Below, piece after piece: positions 1 through 7,306 of a stretch of DNA of 18,159 nucleotides (position 1 is the first letter of the stretch; each line of letters starts with the position of its first letter). The notes below the pieces were generated by a model, which was not told where the DNA came from, did no database searches, and worked only from the letters and a program-made list of their open reading frames with translations. Source of the stretch: an uncultured Prevotella sp. (GTDB taxonomy: Bacteria; Bacteroidota; Bacteroidia; Bacteroidales; Bacteroidaceae); NCBI GenBank assembly GCA_900547005.1, contig URER01000049.1, positions 1-18,159 of the forward strand, in the 5' to 3' direction. Position numbers and translations under genes: made by a program.

Positions 1-537
1 ATGACTGCAAAGATAACATTTTTTATTTATACCCACACCTTTTTGCTACTGAGCCTAATAAAGAGTTGCATACATTTGTCGGGAGTGAAAGCAAGAGATG
101 TAATGACTCCCTCTATCGTGGTGGAGTCTGCTAGCGTTAACCTCACCATAAAAGAGTTTTACGAACAGCAGGTATGGAATTTCTCTCGCATTCCGGTTTA
201 CGACAAAAGCAAGGAATACATCAAGGGTTATGTATTGAAGGACATGATACTCAAATCATTGTCTGATGACAAGTTTCAAACCAAATTGTCCGACCTTATG
301 CGTCCTATTCTTTCCTTCAACGAGGACGATTCTGTATATCAGATATGGGAAAAGATGTTGGAAAAGCGTGAGCATATTTCCATCATTTTAGATGAATACG
401 GTTGTCTTCGTGGAGTTGTCTCCATGGAAGATGTTATAGAAACCATGACTGGTGTGGAAATCGTAGACGAAGACGATGTGGCTGTCGACATGCAAGCTTT
501 TGCCAAGGAGAAATCACGCATGATGTTGTGTGAATAA
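1..537 (+). CDS. CBS-pair protein of the CNNM/CorC (hemolysin-like) family, N-terminal membrane domain not visible
   Basis: The protein holds two CBS domains in tandem, roughly residues 30-92 and 95-155. It opens with the linker-like GVKARDVMTPSIVV (28-41), which in CNNM/CorC/GldE-like proteins directly follows the DUF21 membrane domain. It ends with DEYGCLRGVVSMEDVIETM and an acidic EIVDEDD tail, a normal C-terminus for short family members. CBS pairs in this family usually bind adenine nucleotides and regulate ion transport. Family members are about 340 residues or more, with about four membrane spans before the CBS pair. Here only about 27 residues precede the linker, and residues 1-18 do not look like the usual sequence. 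The frame is open to the left window edge, so the ATG at base 1 may not be the real start. Either the gene is cut by the window or it is a truncated remnant. The CBS identity is firm; completeness is unknown. Confidence 0.75.
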   Translation: MTAKITFFIYTHTFLLLSLIKSCIHLSGVKARDVMTPSIVVESASVNLTIKEFYEQQVWNFSRIPVYDKSKEYIKGYVLKDMILKSLSDDKFQTKLSDLMRPILSFNEDDSVYQIWEKMLEKREHISIILDEYGCLRGVVSMEDVIETMTGVEIVDEDDVAVDMQAFAKEKSRMMLCE

Positions 538-590
538 TCAATGTCATGATGATTTTACTTGTTATCAGATATAGTTTTCCTTACACAGAC

Positions 591-621
591 ATGAGGTCGG
601 GCTGCAATCGTCCGACCTCAT
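591..621. terminator. Convergent hairpin, terminator-like
   Basis: A perfect 10-bp stem (ATGAGGTCGG at 591-600, CCGACCTCAT at 612-621) encloses an 11-nt loop. It lies between the plus-strand CBS gene (stop 535-537) and the minus-strand nuclease remnant (stop 629-631), where a shared terminator would be expected. No clear T-tract follows on either strand, so the terminator role is inferred from position and stem strength. Confidence 0.45.
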
Positions 622-628
622 ATTGTTA

Positions 629-826
629 CTATACTTCCTTCCAATTTGTCAATCCTTTGCCTAAGTTGTCCAGTTCTATGGCAAGAGCAACAACTTTTCG
701 TTTGTCAGCTTTGAACGGCCCGGCATATTGCTTGGCTCTTATTTGTTCGGTTGCTGCATCAATACCACCATTGTTGCTTAGTTTCAATTCCAATACATAT
801 ATATAATTGGTAGGGTGTCCAGTTAT
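629..826 (-). pseudogene. 3' remnant of a PD-(D/E)XK nuclease / AAA-ATPase-like family protein
   Basis: The minus strand from about 808 down to the TAG at 629-631 reads YIYVLELKLSNNGGIDAATE, then QIRAKQYAGPFKADKRKVVA, then LAIELDNLGKGLTNWKEV. This matches the C-terminal nuclease half of the large Bacteroidales family with an N-terminal AAA-like domain and a PDDEXK_9 domain. LELK carries the E-x-K of the PD-(D/E)XK site, and the QIxxKxY element follows at the usual distance. Complete members are about 500 residues or more. Here the frame closes at a stop at 887-889, and residues upstream of about 826 no longer resemble the family. Only the last 60 or so codons survive. It is a decayed fragment and presumably not expressed. 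Family assignment is from memory of its conserved C-terminus. Confidence 0.75.
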
Positions 827-1217
827 ATGTTCCGAAAAACAAATGCTGAAACCACCCGATAAGTTATTAATATAACGCTCTGATATTTAACGTTTTAAGT
901 AGCGAAATAGTTCTTTGAAAATTTGCATAATTCGTTGATTTTTAGTAACTTTGAACATATAGATTTTTAGCACTCAATCATGCACTCTTCCCCATCCCAA
1001 TTCTTCACTGTTCGGAAGTGTGAGTTTTCTTATTGAATCATCATAGTTTTGCCCTTCAAAACTCGCGATTTTTCAAATGAAATCTTTCAGGCTCAAAAAA
1101 ACGGCAAAATAGGGTATTTTCCGCAATTTTGAGATAACTTACTGAATATCAGAGCATTATGCCATTTTAACGCATTTTGTGCCCTTTTAGAGCGCGTTTT
1201 TAACCCCATTATTTTGT

Positions 1218-1327
1218 AACGGAGGCACTTTTGCACTGCAACGGAGGCACTTTTGGGCTCCAAAACCTATCCCGTTGCAGTCTAAAACGGCCTAAAACGG
1301 AATGCAAAAGTGGCTCCGTTGAAAGCT
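1218..1327 (+). repeat. 22-bp phased tandem array in copy 1 (5 units)
   Basis: Units start at 1218, 1240, 1262, 1284 and 1306, exactly 22 bp apart. Units 1 and 2 begin AACGGAG-G-CACTTTT. Unit 5 begins AAAAGTG-G-CTCCGTT and is the reverse complement of unit 1 except at the centre. Unit 4 is AAAACGG-CCT-AAAACGG. Units end in a 6-7 nt spacer such as GCACTGC, GGGCTCC or GAAAGCT. The block 1218-1235 can pair with 1303-1320 over 18 positions with one mismatch. A further related block lies outside the array at 1415-1432. Confidence 0.85.
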
Positions 1328-1535
1328 AACGAACGTTAAATCAGATGAAAACGGTGCTTTTCCTGTCTTTTTGGGAACGGCAAAATTCAATAAAAAATAG
1401 GAGTTGCAGCTTCCAACGGAGGCCGTTTTGCAATTTTGAATTACGAATTTTGAGTTTTGAGTTGGGATTTTTAAGGACGGGAAACGGTCGAGAATGGGTA
1501 ACGAGACCATTATTTAACAACTGTTAGCACGAGAG

Positions 1536-1550
1536 AATCGATTTTCGATT
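1536..1550. other. Small hairpin in conserved tail of copy 1
   Basis: AATCGA-TTT-TCGATT is a perfect 6-bp stem with a 3-nt loop, immediately after the GTTAGCACGAGAG block. The equivalent in copy 2 (13695-13709) has one mismatch in the stem. Confidence 0.5.
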
Positions 1551-1571
1551 GTAATATATTTTTACTTAAAA

Positions 1572-2026
1572 TCACATAAAAACGCACCCTTAAACCGACA
1601 GAATTTCAGTTTGAGTTTTCTGTTTTCGGAACGTCACGGAATGCTGATAAGTTAGTCTCCAAGATTAAACGATACTCTCTATGATTATAAATTAATTTTA
1701 GGGACTTACTTTTTAAAAAAGAAAGCCACTCCTCACGGAACAGCTTTCGCTTATAATTAACTTTAATAAATGCAACAGATATATTGTTGCCACCATACGT
1801 GTTAGCTATTTGCAAAGATATATTAAAAGGACACGTAGGATATTTCCGTCCCACAATTATCTAAATGAATTATAATTTTATCACATTGATTTCCAATAAC
1901 TTATCGTTTGCGCAAGTATCCAAAAATCTAAATTATTACAAAGCCTTTTACGGGCGTTTGCCGTGCTATTCGGTCATATTCCAGAGCTATGGTGTATGTT
2001 TTACAATGCTTTTTGGTATCTGTTTC
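1572..2026. other. AT-rich intergenic stretch with no convincing gene
   Basis: The stretch is visibly AT-rich. It contains an 82-codon minus-strand open frame (1606-1854) and the first part of an 81-codon plus-strand frame (1865-2110). Neither resembles a family I know, and the second runs through the promoter and start of the antitoxin gene, so I do not call them genes. The minus-strand frame might be a decayed transposase or other remnant, but I cannot support that. The only small structure seen is GCAACA-(7)-TGTTGC at 1772-1790. Confidence 0.5.
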
Positions 2027-2057
2027 TTGCGGAATAGATGTTTTTTACTTAACTTTG
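2027..2057 (+). promoter_or_regulatory. Bacteroidetes-type promoter for the toxin-antitoxin pair
   Basis: TAACTTTG at 2050-2057 fits the Bacteroidetes -7 consensus TAnnTTTG exactly. A TTG at 2027-2029 lies 20 bp upstream as a partial -33 element. The antitoxin ATG at 2085 is 27 bases beyond the -7 box, which leaves a short leader. Confidence 0.55.
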
Positions 2058-2084
2058 CCACTGAACTGATAAAGAAGAAAGATT

Positions 2085-2336
2085 ATGGCACAGTTTATAA
2101 TAAATGTTGAGAATCCTTCTATTCTTCCATCACTGCGAAAGGTACTGGGGGCATTGGAAGGCGTAAGCATACTTCCTAAAAGACAGGAAAAGACTAAAGC
2201 AAAGGAAGAAGAAGAACCTTGCATGACAAAAGCAGAGATATTACAGAACTTTGACGAGGCTTGCAAAGAGCTGAAACTATACAAAGAAGGAAAAATAGAG
2301 CTAAAGACATTGGAGGAAGTGATTAATGAGTTGTAA
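2085..2336 (+). CDS. RelB-type antitoxin of a type II toxin-antitoxin pair
   Basis: This 83-residue acidic/lysine-rich protein precedes and overlaps a RelE-family toxin, the usual antitoxin-first order. The N-terminal part (residues 1-30, MAQFIINVENPSILPSLRKV...) could be the dimerising, DNA-binding half. A charged linker (KRQEKTKAKEEEEP) follows. The C-terminal helix-rich half (MTKAEILQNFDEACKELKLY and onward) would wrap the toxin, as in many Bacteroidetes RelE partners. The ATG at 2085 sits just after GAAGAAAGATT, downstream of a good -7 box. The rival 81-codon frame starting at 1865 crosses this promoter and was set aside. Antitoxins diverge fast, so the call rests on context more than on motifs. 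Autoregulation is likely from the general biology, but no operator is clear. Confidence 0.75.
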   Translation: MAQFIINVENPSILPSLRKVLGALEGVSILPKRQEKTKAKEEEEPCMTKAEILQNFDEACKELKLYKEGKIELKTLEEVINEL

Positions 2337-2667
2337 GATTATAACCTCAAAGAGCTTCCTACGGGCAGTAAAACATTTAAGCAAACGCTACAAATCCATA
2401 AAGAAAGACTTAATACAACTTCAAGAATCTCTTCAAAACGACCCTTTGCAGGGTACTGACCTCGGAAGAAATCTCCGTAAGGTTCGTATGGCAATCACCG
2501 CTAAAGGAAAAGGTAAAAGCGGTGGTGCACGGGTCATTACCTATACGTTATTGGTAGCAGACGTAAACTCTGAGCTTATGCTTCTTACCATTTACGACAA
2601 ATCGGAAAAAGAAAACATATCCGAACATGAGTTGTTAGGAATCTTAAAGGAGAACGGATTGGTATAA
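2326..2667 (+). CDS. RelE/ParE-superfamily toxin
   Basis: The 113-residue basic protein has the layout of RelE/HigB-like mRNA interferases. It has an N-terminal helix pair (SFLRAVKHLSKRYKSIKKDL, residues 10-29), then the LGRNLRKVRMAITAKGKGKS segment (46-65) that is typical of this subfamily. GGARVITY (66-73) follows, then a strand and LLTIYDKSEKENIS (86-99) near the C-terminus. Such toxins cleave mRNA at the ribosome or otherwise block translation; the lysine/arginine-rich 50-72 segment would contact RNA. Its ATG at 2326 overlaps the antitoxin stop by 11 bp, implying translational coupling. The stop is only 14 bp before the flippase ATG and no promoter is visible between them, so readthrough into the glycan genes is possible. 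Full length with no visible lesion. Confidence 0.87.
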   Translation: MSCKIITSKSFLRAVKHLSKRYKSIKKDLIQLQESLQNDPLQGTDLGRNLRKVRMAITAKGKGKSGGARVITYTLLVADVNSELMLLTIYDKSEKENISEHELLGILKENGLV

Positions 2668-2681
2668 TAAGCTATCAACGG

Positions 2682-4148
2682 ATGAGTTCACTAAAGGAAA
2701 AAACGGCGACGGGACTGTTCTGGGCAGCCATGAACAACGGGATGATGCAACTGCTGAACGCACTGATAGGCATTTTCCTGGCACGGCTGTTGTTGCCGGA
2801 AGACTATGGCTTGGTGGGTATGCTGGCGATATTCAGCGCCATTGCCACAACCATACAGGAAAGCGGTTTCACATCGGCACTCATCAATAAGAAGGACGCG
2901 GAGGCCAACGACTACAACTCAGTGTTTTGGTTCTCGATGATAATGGGCGTGGTGCTGTATGCCCTTTTGTTTGCGTGCGCGCCACTGATAGCCGGATTCT
3001 ACAATCAGGAGAGGCTCATAGGCTTGTCGCGTGTATGCTTCCTCAGCATCCCTTTGTCGGCCATCGGCATTGTGCCTTCGGCTTATCTGAGCAAGAATCT
3101 TATTATAAAGGAGACGACGATACTGCGCACGGGGGTACTCGTGGTGTCGGGAGTAACGGGTATAGGGATGGCAATGAACGGTATGGCCTATTGGAGTATA
3201 GCCGCTCAGCAGCTCGTCTATGTGGGCGCGCTCAGCGTGGGCAAGTACTTCCTGATGCCGTTGAGACCGTCGCTGAAGATTGATTTCGGTCCGGTGAGGC
3301 GGATGTTCGGCTTCAGCAGCAAGATAATGATAACGAACATCGTGAGCCAGACGAGCAACAACATACTGACAATGATATTCGGACGATTGTTTCCGGTGCA
3401 CGCCGTGGGCAATTTCTCACAGGCTTACAAATGGAATAATATGGCTTCATCGCTCGTTTCGGGTACTATCTCGCAGGTGGCGCAGCCGGTTCTCGCGTCG
3501 GTCAACGACGAACGGGAACGTCAGTTGGCTGTGTTGCGCAAGATGATACGCTTCACGGCGTTCCTTTCTTTCCCCGTAATGCTCGGACTGGCTATTATCT
3601 CGCGCGAATTTATCATCCTGCTTATATCGGACAAGTGGGCCGAAAGCATCGTGATATTGCAGATTCTGTGCGTGGGCGGTGCGTTCCTGCCACTCTATCA
3701 GCCATTACAAAATCTCATGGTGAGCCGCGGAAGGTCGGACATCTTCATGTGGAGCAACATCGGACTGGTGGCCGTACAGGTCGCAGTGATTCTCCTTTTG
3801 GCGCGTTATGGTTTCAATACCATGATTGCCGTCTACTCGCTGATGAACATTCTGTGGCTCGGAGTGCTTCAACAGCTCAACCGCCGCATCATCGGACTGC
3901 GCCTTTCGCATTTCCTGAAGGATACGCTACCCTTCCTCTTAGCTGCTCTTTTATCGGCGGGCGTGGCATATTGGGCCGGAGAATTGGCTGAGAATATGAT
4001 CGTAAGCATAGCTGTCAAGATTGTCGTTGCCGCCACCTTATATTATATAATAATGTGGTGGGCGGGCGCAGAGATACTGAAAGAGTGCGTGAATTACGCG
4101 AAGCGGAAAGTCCCCCACAGTCCTTCAAGGGGGGAACAGCCTAATTAG
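2682..4148 (+). CDS. Wzx-like oligosaccharide flippase (MOP superfamily)
   Basis: This 488-residue protein has about 12-14 hydrophobic spans and the N-terminal signature of WzxC/Polysacc_synt_3 flippases (LKEKTATGLFWAAMNNGMMQ, then ARLLLPEDYGLVGML, residues about 35-49). It would move a polyprenyl-linked sugar or glycan across the inner membrane. Its length is close to that of family members. It is the first gene of a glycan cluster that continues with transferases and acyltransferases on the same strand. A gap of only 14 bp separates it from the toxin gene. Oddity: the last 12 codons (KVPHSPSRGEQPN) are made of a C-rich hairpin repeat and the first unit of a 9-bp tandem repeat. The C-terminus therefore seems to have been extended or replaced by repeat DNA; the core spans are intact. 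Confidence 0.87.
   Translation: MSSLKEKTATGLFWAAMNNGMMQLLNALIGIFLARLLLPEDYGLVGMLAIFSAIATTIQESGFTSALINKKDAEANDYNSVFWFSMIMGVVLYALLFACAPLIAGFYNQERLIGLSRVCFLSIPLSAIGIVPSAYLSKNLIIKETTILRTGVLVVSGVTGIGMAMNGMAYWSIAAQQLVYVGALSVGKYFLMPLRPSLKIDFGPVRRMFGFSSKIMITNIVSQTSNNILTMIFGRLFPVHAVGNFSQAYKWNNMASSLVSGTISQVAQPVLASVNDERERQLAVLRKMIRFTAFLSFPVMLGLAIISREFIILLISDKWAESIVILQILCVGGAFLPLYQPLQNLMVSRGRSDIFMWSNIGLVAVQVAVILLLARYGFNTMIAVYSLMNILWLGVLQQLNRRIIGLRLSHFLKDTLPFLLAALLSAGVAYWAGELAENMIVSIAVKIVVAATLYYIIMWWAGAEILKECVNYAKRKVPHSPSRGEQPN
4112..4134. repeat. C-rich/G-rich hairpin repeat inside the end of the flippase gene
   Basis: CCCCC at 4112-4116 can pair with the GGGGGG run at 4129-4134. The pattern (CCCCC, a short spacer, then CAAGGGGGGAA) recurs at 11763-11778, and a stub (AGCCCCCCT) lies at 16372-16380. 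It looks like a short dispersed repeat, here inside coding sequence. Confidence 0.5.
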
Positions 4149-4193
4149 CCTAATTGGTCTAATTGATCTAATTAGACTAACCGGCCTAATCCC
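4140..4193 (+). repeat. 9-bp tandem repeat, six units, spanning the flippase stop codon
   Basis: Successive units are CCTAATTAG, CCTAATTGG, TCTAATTGA, TCTAATTAG, ACTAACCGG and CCTAATCCC. The flippase stop TAG (4146-4148) lies in unit 1. Because 9 is a multiple of three, changes in unit number would not shift frame, although the stop in unit 1 prevents longer readthrough. Confidence 0.8.
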
Positions 4194-4245
4194 CCCAAAA
4201 AACTCTCATTTCTTTAGCCTGCGATTAAAATTAAATCAAATTTAT

Positions 4246-4276
4246 TTTGTCCTTATCGCTTCTTGCACTACCTTTG
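4246..4276 (+). promoter_or_regulatory. Bacteroidetes-type promoter, exact consensus, before the phosphoethanolamine transferase
   Basis: TTTG at 4246-4249 and TACCTTTG at 4269-4276 are separated by exactly 19 bp, a full match to TTTG-N19-TAnnTTTG. It gives the glycan genes from 4295 onward their own start and decides the start codon: the frame can be opened at TTG 4247, but that codon lies in the -33 box. The ATG at 4295, 18 bases past the -7 box, is the true start. Confidence 0.75.
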
Positions 4277-4294
4277 CAACAAAATCGCAACTTA

Positions 4295-6169
4295 ATGAAG
4301 TTTGTTAATATTTTAGTACACATATTGAATGCAGTGTTCCTGCCGATAAGAAGGAATGCGAAGTTCTTCTGCTTCATGTATGTACTCGGTATTGTGGCCG
4401 CTTGGGCCGTGCTGCCGGAAAACAACAAGGACAAATTCCCCGAAAGCACATACTATGAACTGTTTATCGAGCTGTATCTGGTATGCGCCCTACTCTCCGT
4501 AATACCGCATAAGATACGGCAGTGGGTGAGGTTCGTATGCGCTGCGGTGGTGTATGCCGTAACAATAACCGACGTTTTCTGCTTCGTTAAATTCCAAACG
4601 ACCATCAACCCGACAATACTTCTGCTGATGGGCGAAACCAACAGCCGCGAGGCAGGCGAGTTCTTTAAGTCGTATCTCGGTGCGGATGTGCTGTTTTCGA
4701 GCGTCGGGCAGGTGCTGCTGCTGATATTGGCACACTTCCTTGCCACCGTCATTCCGCCGCTGACAAGACGCATTCCGAGGGAAAAGACTGACAAGGTGAA
4801 AGAAAAATTGCGGCTGAACTCGGCTCCCATGACTAAGATTGCGGGCTACTGGAAAAGCTATCACCGCTATGTAACGGCTGCGGCGGGGGCATTCGTGGTG
4901 TGGTTTTTGGTGTACAGCCTCGACTTTACGGCGGACAACAGGCGCGCAATGGCCGAGATGTTCTCGAAAGCGAACGTCGGACAGGTGGAACACGAACTTA
5001 CGAAGAAGGACTGTGCGAAGTTCTATCTGCCTACGCACAGATTGGCTTTCAGTTTGTTCTCAAACTCTCTTGCAGCGCAACAGATTAACAAGCTCATCGT
5101 GGCGAAGGACAACGTGAGCGTGGACAGTTGCTCGTTCCGCAGCCCTCACATTGTATTGATAATTGGAGAAAGCTACAACAAATATCATTCGCAGCTCTAC
5201 GGATACGACAAACCAACTGCTCCGATGCAGGTGAAGCGCAGCAAACGCGGCCGGCTTGTGCCTTATACGGATGTCGTGGCACCGTGGAACCTCACCAGTT
5301 TCGTGTTCAAGAATATGTTTTCGACATACGTCCGCGGCATGAAAGGCGAATGGTGCGACTATCCCCTATTCCCCGAGATATTCCGAAAGGCGGGCTATCA
5401 CGTTACGTTCATCACCAATCAGTTCCTGCCGAAGGCCAAAGAAGCTGTGTATGACTTCAGTGGCGGTTTCTTCTTGAACAACGAAGACCTGAGCAAAGCG
5501 CAGTTCGACACCCGCAACACCACGCTGCATAAGTTTGATGACGGCGTATTGACGGACTATGACGAGCTGAAGAAATACAACAAAGAGCATAATCTGACAA
5601 TCTTTCATCTTATGGGGCAGCACGTGAGTTACAACACCCGCTACCCCAAAACGCACAGAAAATATTACGGAGACGATTATGACAGGCCCGACCTGACCGC
5701 ACGCAACCGCGACATCCTATCGCATTATGACAACGCGACGATATATAACGACTCGATTGTGGACTGCATTTTGAATAAATTCGAGGATGAGGAAGCTATT
5801 GTCGTGTATCTGTCTGACCACGGAGAGGAGTGTTTCAACGATGGTTTTCAGCACTATGGGCGCAATCACAGTGCGGAGATTACACCACGGTTGGCGCACC
5901 AGGAGTTCGATGTGCCGCTGTGGATATGGTGCTCTCACAAGTATGCCGTGAAGCATCCTGACATATTCAGCGAGGTGGTTGGGGCTAAAGACAGGCGCAT
6001 GATGACCGACGCACTGCCGCATCTGCTGCTTTATCTGGCCGGAATAAGCTCGAAAGACTATCACGAGGAGTATAATATTCTGTCGCCGCGGTATGACGAG
6101 ATGCGTCCGAGAGTGATAAAGGGAAAGGTTGATTACGACAAATTGATGGAGGCAGAGAATGGGAAATAA
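4295..6169 (+). CDS. Inner-membrane phosphoethanolamine transferase (sulfatase / alkaline phosphatase fold)
   Basis: This 624-residue protein has about five N-terminal membrane spans, then a soluble sulfatase-fold domain from about residue 280 that would face the periplasm. HIVLIIGESYNKYHSQLYGY carries the metal and nucleophile motif, with E292 and S293. YLSDHGEE carries D508 and H509. NHSAEITPRLAHQEFDVPLW supplies later metal-ligand histidines. The arrangement is that of the EptA/EptC/CptA/MCR class, which transfers phosphoethanolamine from phosphatidylethanolamine to lipid A, core sugars or other glycans. S293 aligns with the nucleophile Thr of EptA/MCR (GET), so the donor or chemistry might differ. 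Start ATG 4295 is set by the promoter at 4246-4276. The 3' end overlaps the next gene by 11 bp, so they are probably co-translated. The acceptor is unknown. Confidence 0.85.
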   Translation: MKFVNILVHILNAVFLPIRRNAKFFCFMYVLGIVAAWAVLPENNKDKFPESTYYELFIELYLVCALLSVIPHKIRQWVRFVCAAVVYAVTITDVFCFVKFQTTINPTILLLMGETNSREAGEFFKSYLGADVLFSSVGQVLLLILAHFLATVIPPLTRRIPREKTDKVKEKLRLNSAPMTKIAGYWKSYHRYVTAAAGAFVVWFLVYSLDFTADNRRAMAEMFSKANVGQVEHELTKKDCAKFYLPTHRLAFSLFSNSLAAQQINKLIVAKDNVSVDSCSFRSPHIVLIIGESYNKYHSQLYGYDKPTAPMQVKRSKRGRLVPYTDVVAPWNLTSFVFKNMFSTYVRGMKGEWCDYPLFPEIFRKAGYHVTFITNQFLPKAKEAVYDFSGGFFLNNEDLSKAQFDTRNTTLHKFDDGVLTDYDELKKYNKEHNLTIFHLMGQHVSYNTRYPKTHRKYYGDDYDRPDLTARNRDILSHYDNATIYNDSIVDCILNKFEDEEAIVVYLSDHGEECFNDGFQHYGRNHSAEITPRLAHQEFDVPLWIWCSHKYAVKHPDIFSEVVGAKDRRMMTDALPHLLLYLAGISSKDYHEEYNILSPRYDEMRPRVIKGKVDYDKLMEAENGK

Positions 6170-7211
6170 CACGAAAGGAAGCGGGTTGCTGAGCCGTGCG
6201 GAGTGCAACGCAATGCGCGGACTCGCCATAATTGGAATCTTCATGCACAACTATTGCCATTGGCTTGGGGGCATAGTGCGCGAGAACGAATATCAGTTTT
6301 TCGCCAATAACGTCTACGGACTGAACCGCGCCATTGCCCATGCAGACAGTCTTCTGCCCGTGCATCTGTTCTCGTTCTTCGGCCATTACGGGGTGCCGGT
6401 GTTCCTTTTCCTCAGTGCCTATGGCCTTTATTGCAAATACGAGAGCCGCCCGGGCGATAAATCAGACACGGGATGCGTGTCGTTTATACGCGTTCACTTC
6501 CTCAAGCTCTTCAAGATGATGATTGTGGGCTTCGTTGCTTTCACTATGATTGATGCCATTACGCCCGGCTCCCACCACTACGCCGCATCGCATATCATCA
6601 CCCAACTACTCATGGTCAACAACTTCATGCCGTCGCCCGACAAGGTGATTTGGCCCGGACCATACTGGTTTTTCGGTCTGATGCTGCAACTCTACATTGT
6701 TTACAGGCTTCTTTTCTACCGCCGCCATTGGGGAGTTGTAGTGACGCTGATGGCCATTTGTTGGTTGGCGCAAGTGTTTTGCGCCCCCGAAGGCGACACC
6801 TTGAACTATATCCGTTATAGTTGCATAGGCGGAATGTTGCCGTTCGGACTCGGACTTTTATATGCACGATTCGGCAAACAGCTCACTCCGGCGGCTCATT
6901 TGTTTGTCGGCGTGGTGTCGTTGGTACTCGTTTATCTTCTTTCCCAGTCGTATATGACGTGGTATTTTGTTCCTATTTTCATTATCACGCTCAACATATC
7001 ACTAATCAAGACACTTCCTTGTTCGCTATTGGAATGGATGGGCAGCATCTCGGCTGCGCTGTTCGTGTGCCATCCTATCACCCGAAAGATATTCATCCCG
7101 GTATCTCATCACGGCGATATCTACACGGGATTGCTGCTCTATATCATCGCCTCCATCGCACTGGCGTGGCTCTTCCGCGAGCTGTTGAAGCGCGTACCAA
7201 TAGGTAAATGA
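6159..7211 (+). CDS. Family-3 membrane O-acyltransferase (OafA/NodX-like)
   Basis: This 350-residue protein has about ten hydrophobic spans. The N-terminus has the acyltransferase-3 motif AMRGLAIIGIFMHN (residues 18-31), with R20 and the likely catalytic H30. GHYGVPVFLFLSAYGL in the third span is the other family hallmark. Such proteins O-acetylate or succinylate sugars of O-antigen, capsule or other envelope glycans, using cytoplasmic acyl-CoA. The long loop HNYCHWLGGIVRENEYQFFA and the following segment are specific to this protein. It starts inside the end of the phosphoethanolamine transferase gene and is followed by a second protein of the same family, so two distinct acyl decorations are plausible. 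The acyl group and acceptor cannot be read from the sequence. Confidence 0.85.
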   Translation: MGNNTKGSGLLSRAECNAMRGLAIIGIFMHNYCHWLGGIVRENEYQFFANNVYGLNRAIAHADSLLPVHLFSFFGHYGVPVFLFLSAYGLYCKYESRPGDKSDTGCVSFIRVHFLKLFKMMIVGFVAFTMIDAITPGSHHYAASHIITQLLMVNNFMPSPDKVIWPGPYWFFGLMLQLYIVYRLLFYRRHWGVVVTLMAICWLAQVFCAPEGDTLNYIRYSCIGGMLPFGLGLLYARFGKQLTPAAHLFVGVVSLVLVYLLSQSYMTWYFVPIFIITLNISLIKTLPCSLLEWMGSISAALFVCHPITRKIFIPVSHHGDIYTGLLLYIIASIALAWLFRELLKRVPIGK

Positions 7212-7263
7212 AGAATGATGAATAAAGAATAAAGAATCAAAAATGATGGAAAGGGATGAAGGG

Positions 7264-7294
7264 TTAGAGATAAGAGGTAAGAGAAATGCTTTTG
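7264..7294 (+). promoter_or_regulatory. Weak candidate promoter before the second acyltransferase
   Basis: TTAG at 7264-7267 and TGCTTTTG at 7287-7294 lie 19 bp apart; each box has one mismatch to TTTG-N19-TAnnTTTG. The ATG at 7346 is 51 bp downstream. This is the only sizeable gap (134 bp) between 4295 and 11750. Confidence 0.3.
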
Positions 7295-7306
7295 TGGGTA
7301 TTGCCA

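Larger units (their letters stand above)
1051..1571 (+). repeat. Noncoding 0.5-kb dispersed element, copy 1
   Basis: This stretch aligns end to end with 13213-13735 in the same orientation. The 5' third is diverged but recognisable (GCCCT..., a TTTTTCAAA block, CTCAAAAA, TGATAATCAGAG-like and AACGCATTTT blocks). A five-unit 22-bp array follows at 1218-1327, then GAAAGCTAACGAACGTTAAA, a middle section, and a highly conserved tail. The tail includes GAATTACGA, TTGGGATTTTTAAGG, TAACGAGACCATTATTTAAC, GTTAGCACGAGAGAATC and TTTTCGATTGTAATA. From first array unit to the end of the tail hairpin is 333 bp here and 332 bp in copy 2. No reading frame is shared between the copies, so it is noncoding. Strand is given by the orientation shared with copy 2. 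Confidence 0.85.

Noticed and set aside
1292..1527. Overlapping short open frames on both strands inside noncoding element copy 1
   Set aside because: No equivalent frame in copy 2 and no resemblance to a protein family; they follow the repeat sequence.
1606..1854. 82-codon minus-strand open frame
   Set aside because: Some lysine/arginine-rich segments hinted at a transposase tail, but no motif could be confirmed.
1865..2110. 81-codon plus-strand open frame
   Set aside because: It crosses the TAACTTTG promoter and the antitoxin start, and its composition is not protein-like.
4247..4294. N-terminal extension of the phosphoethanolamine transferase from TTG 4247
   Set aside because: The region holds an exact-consensus promoter, so it is upstream of the transcription start; ATG 4295 is used.
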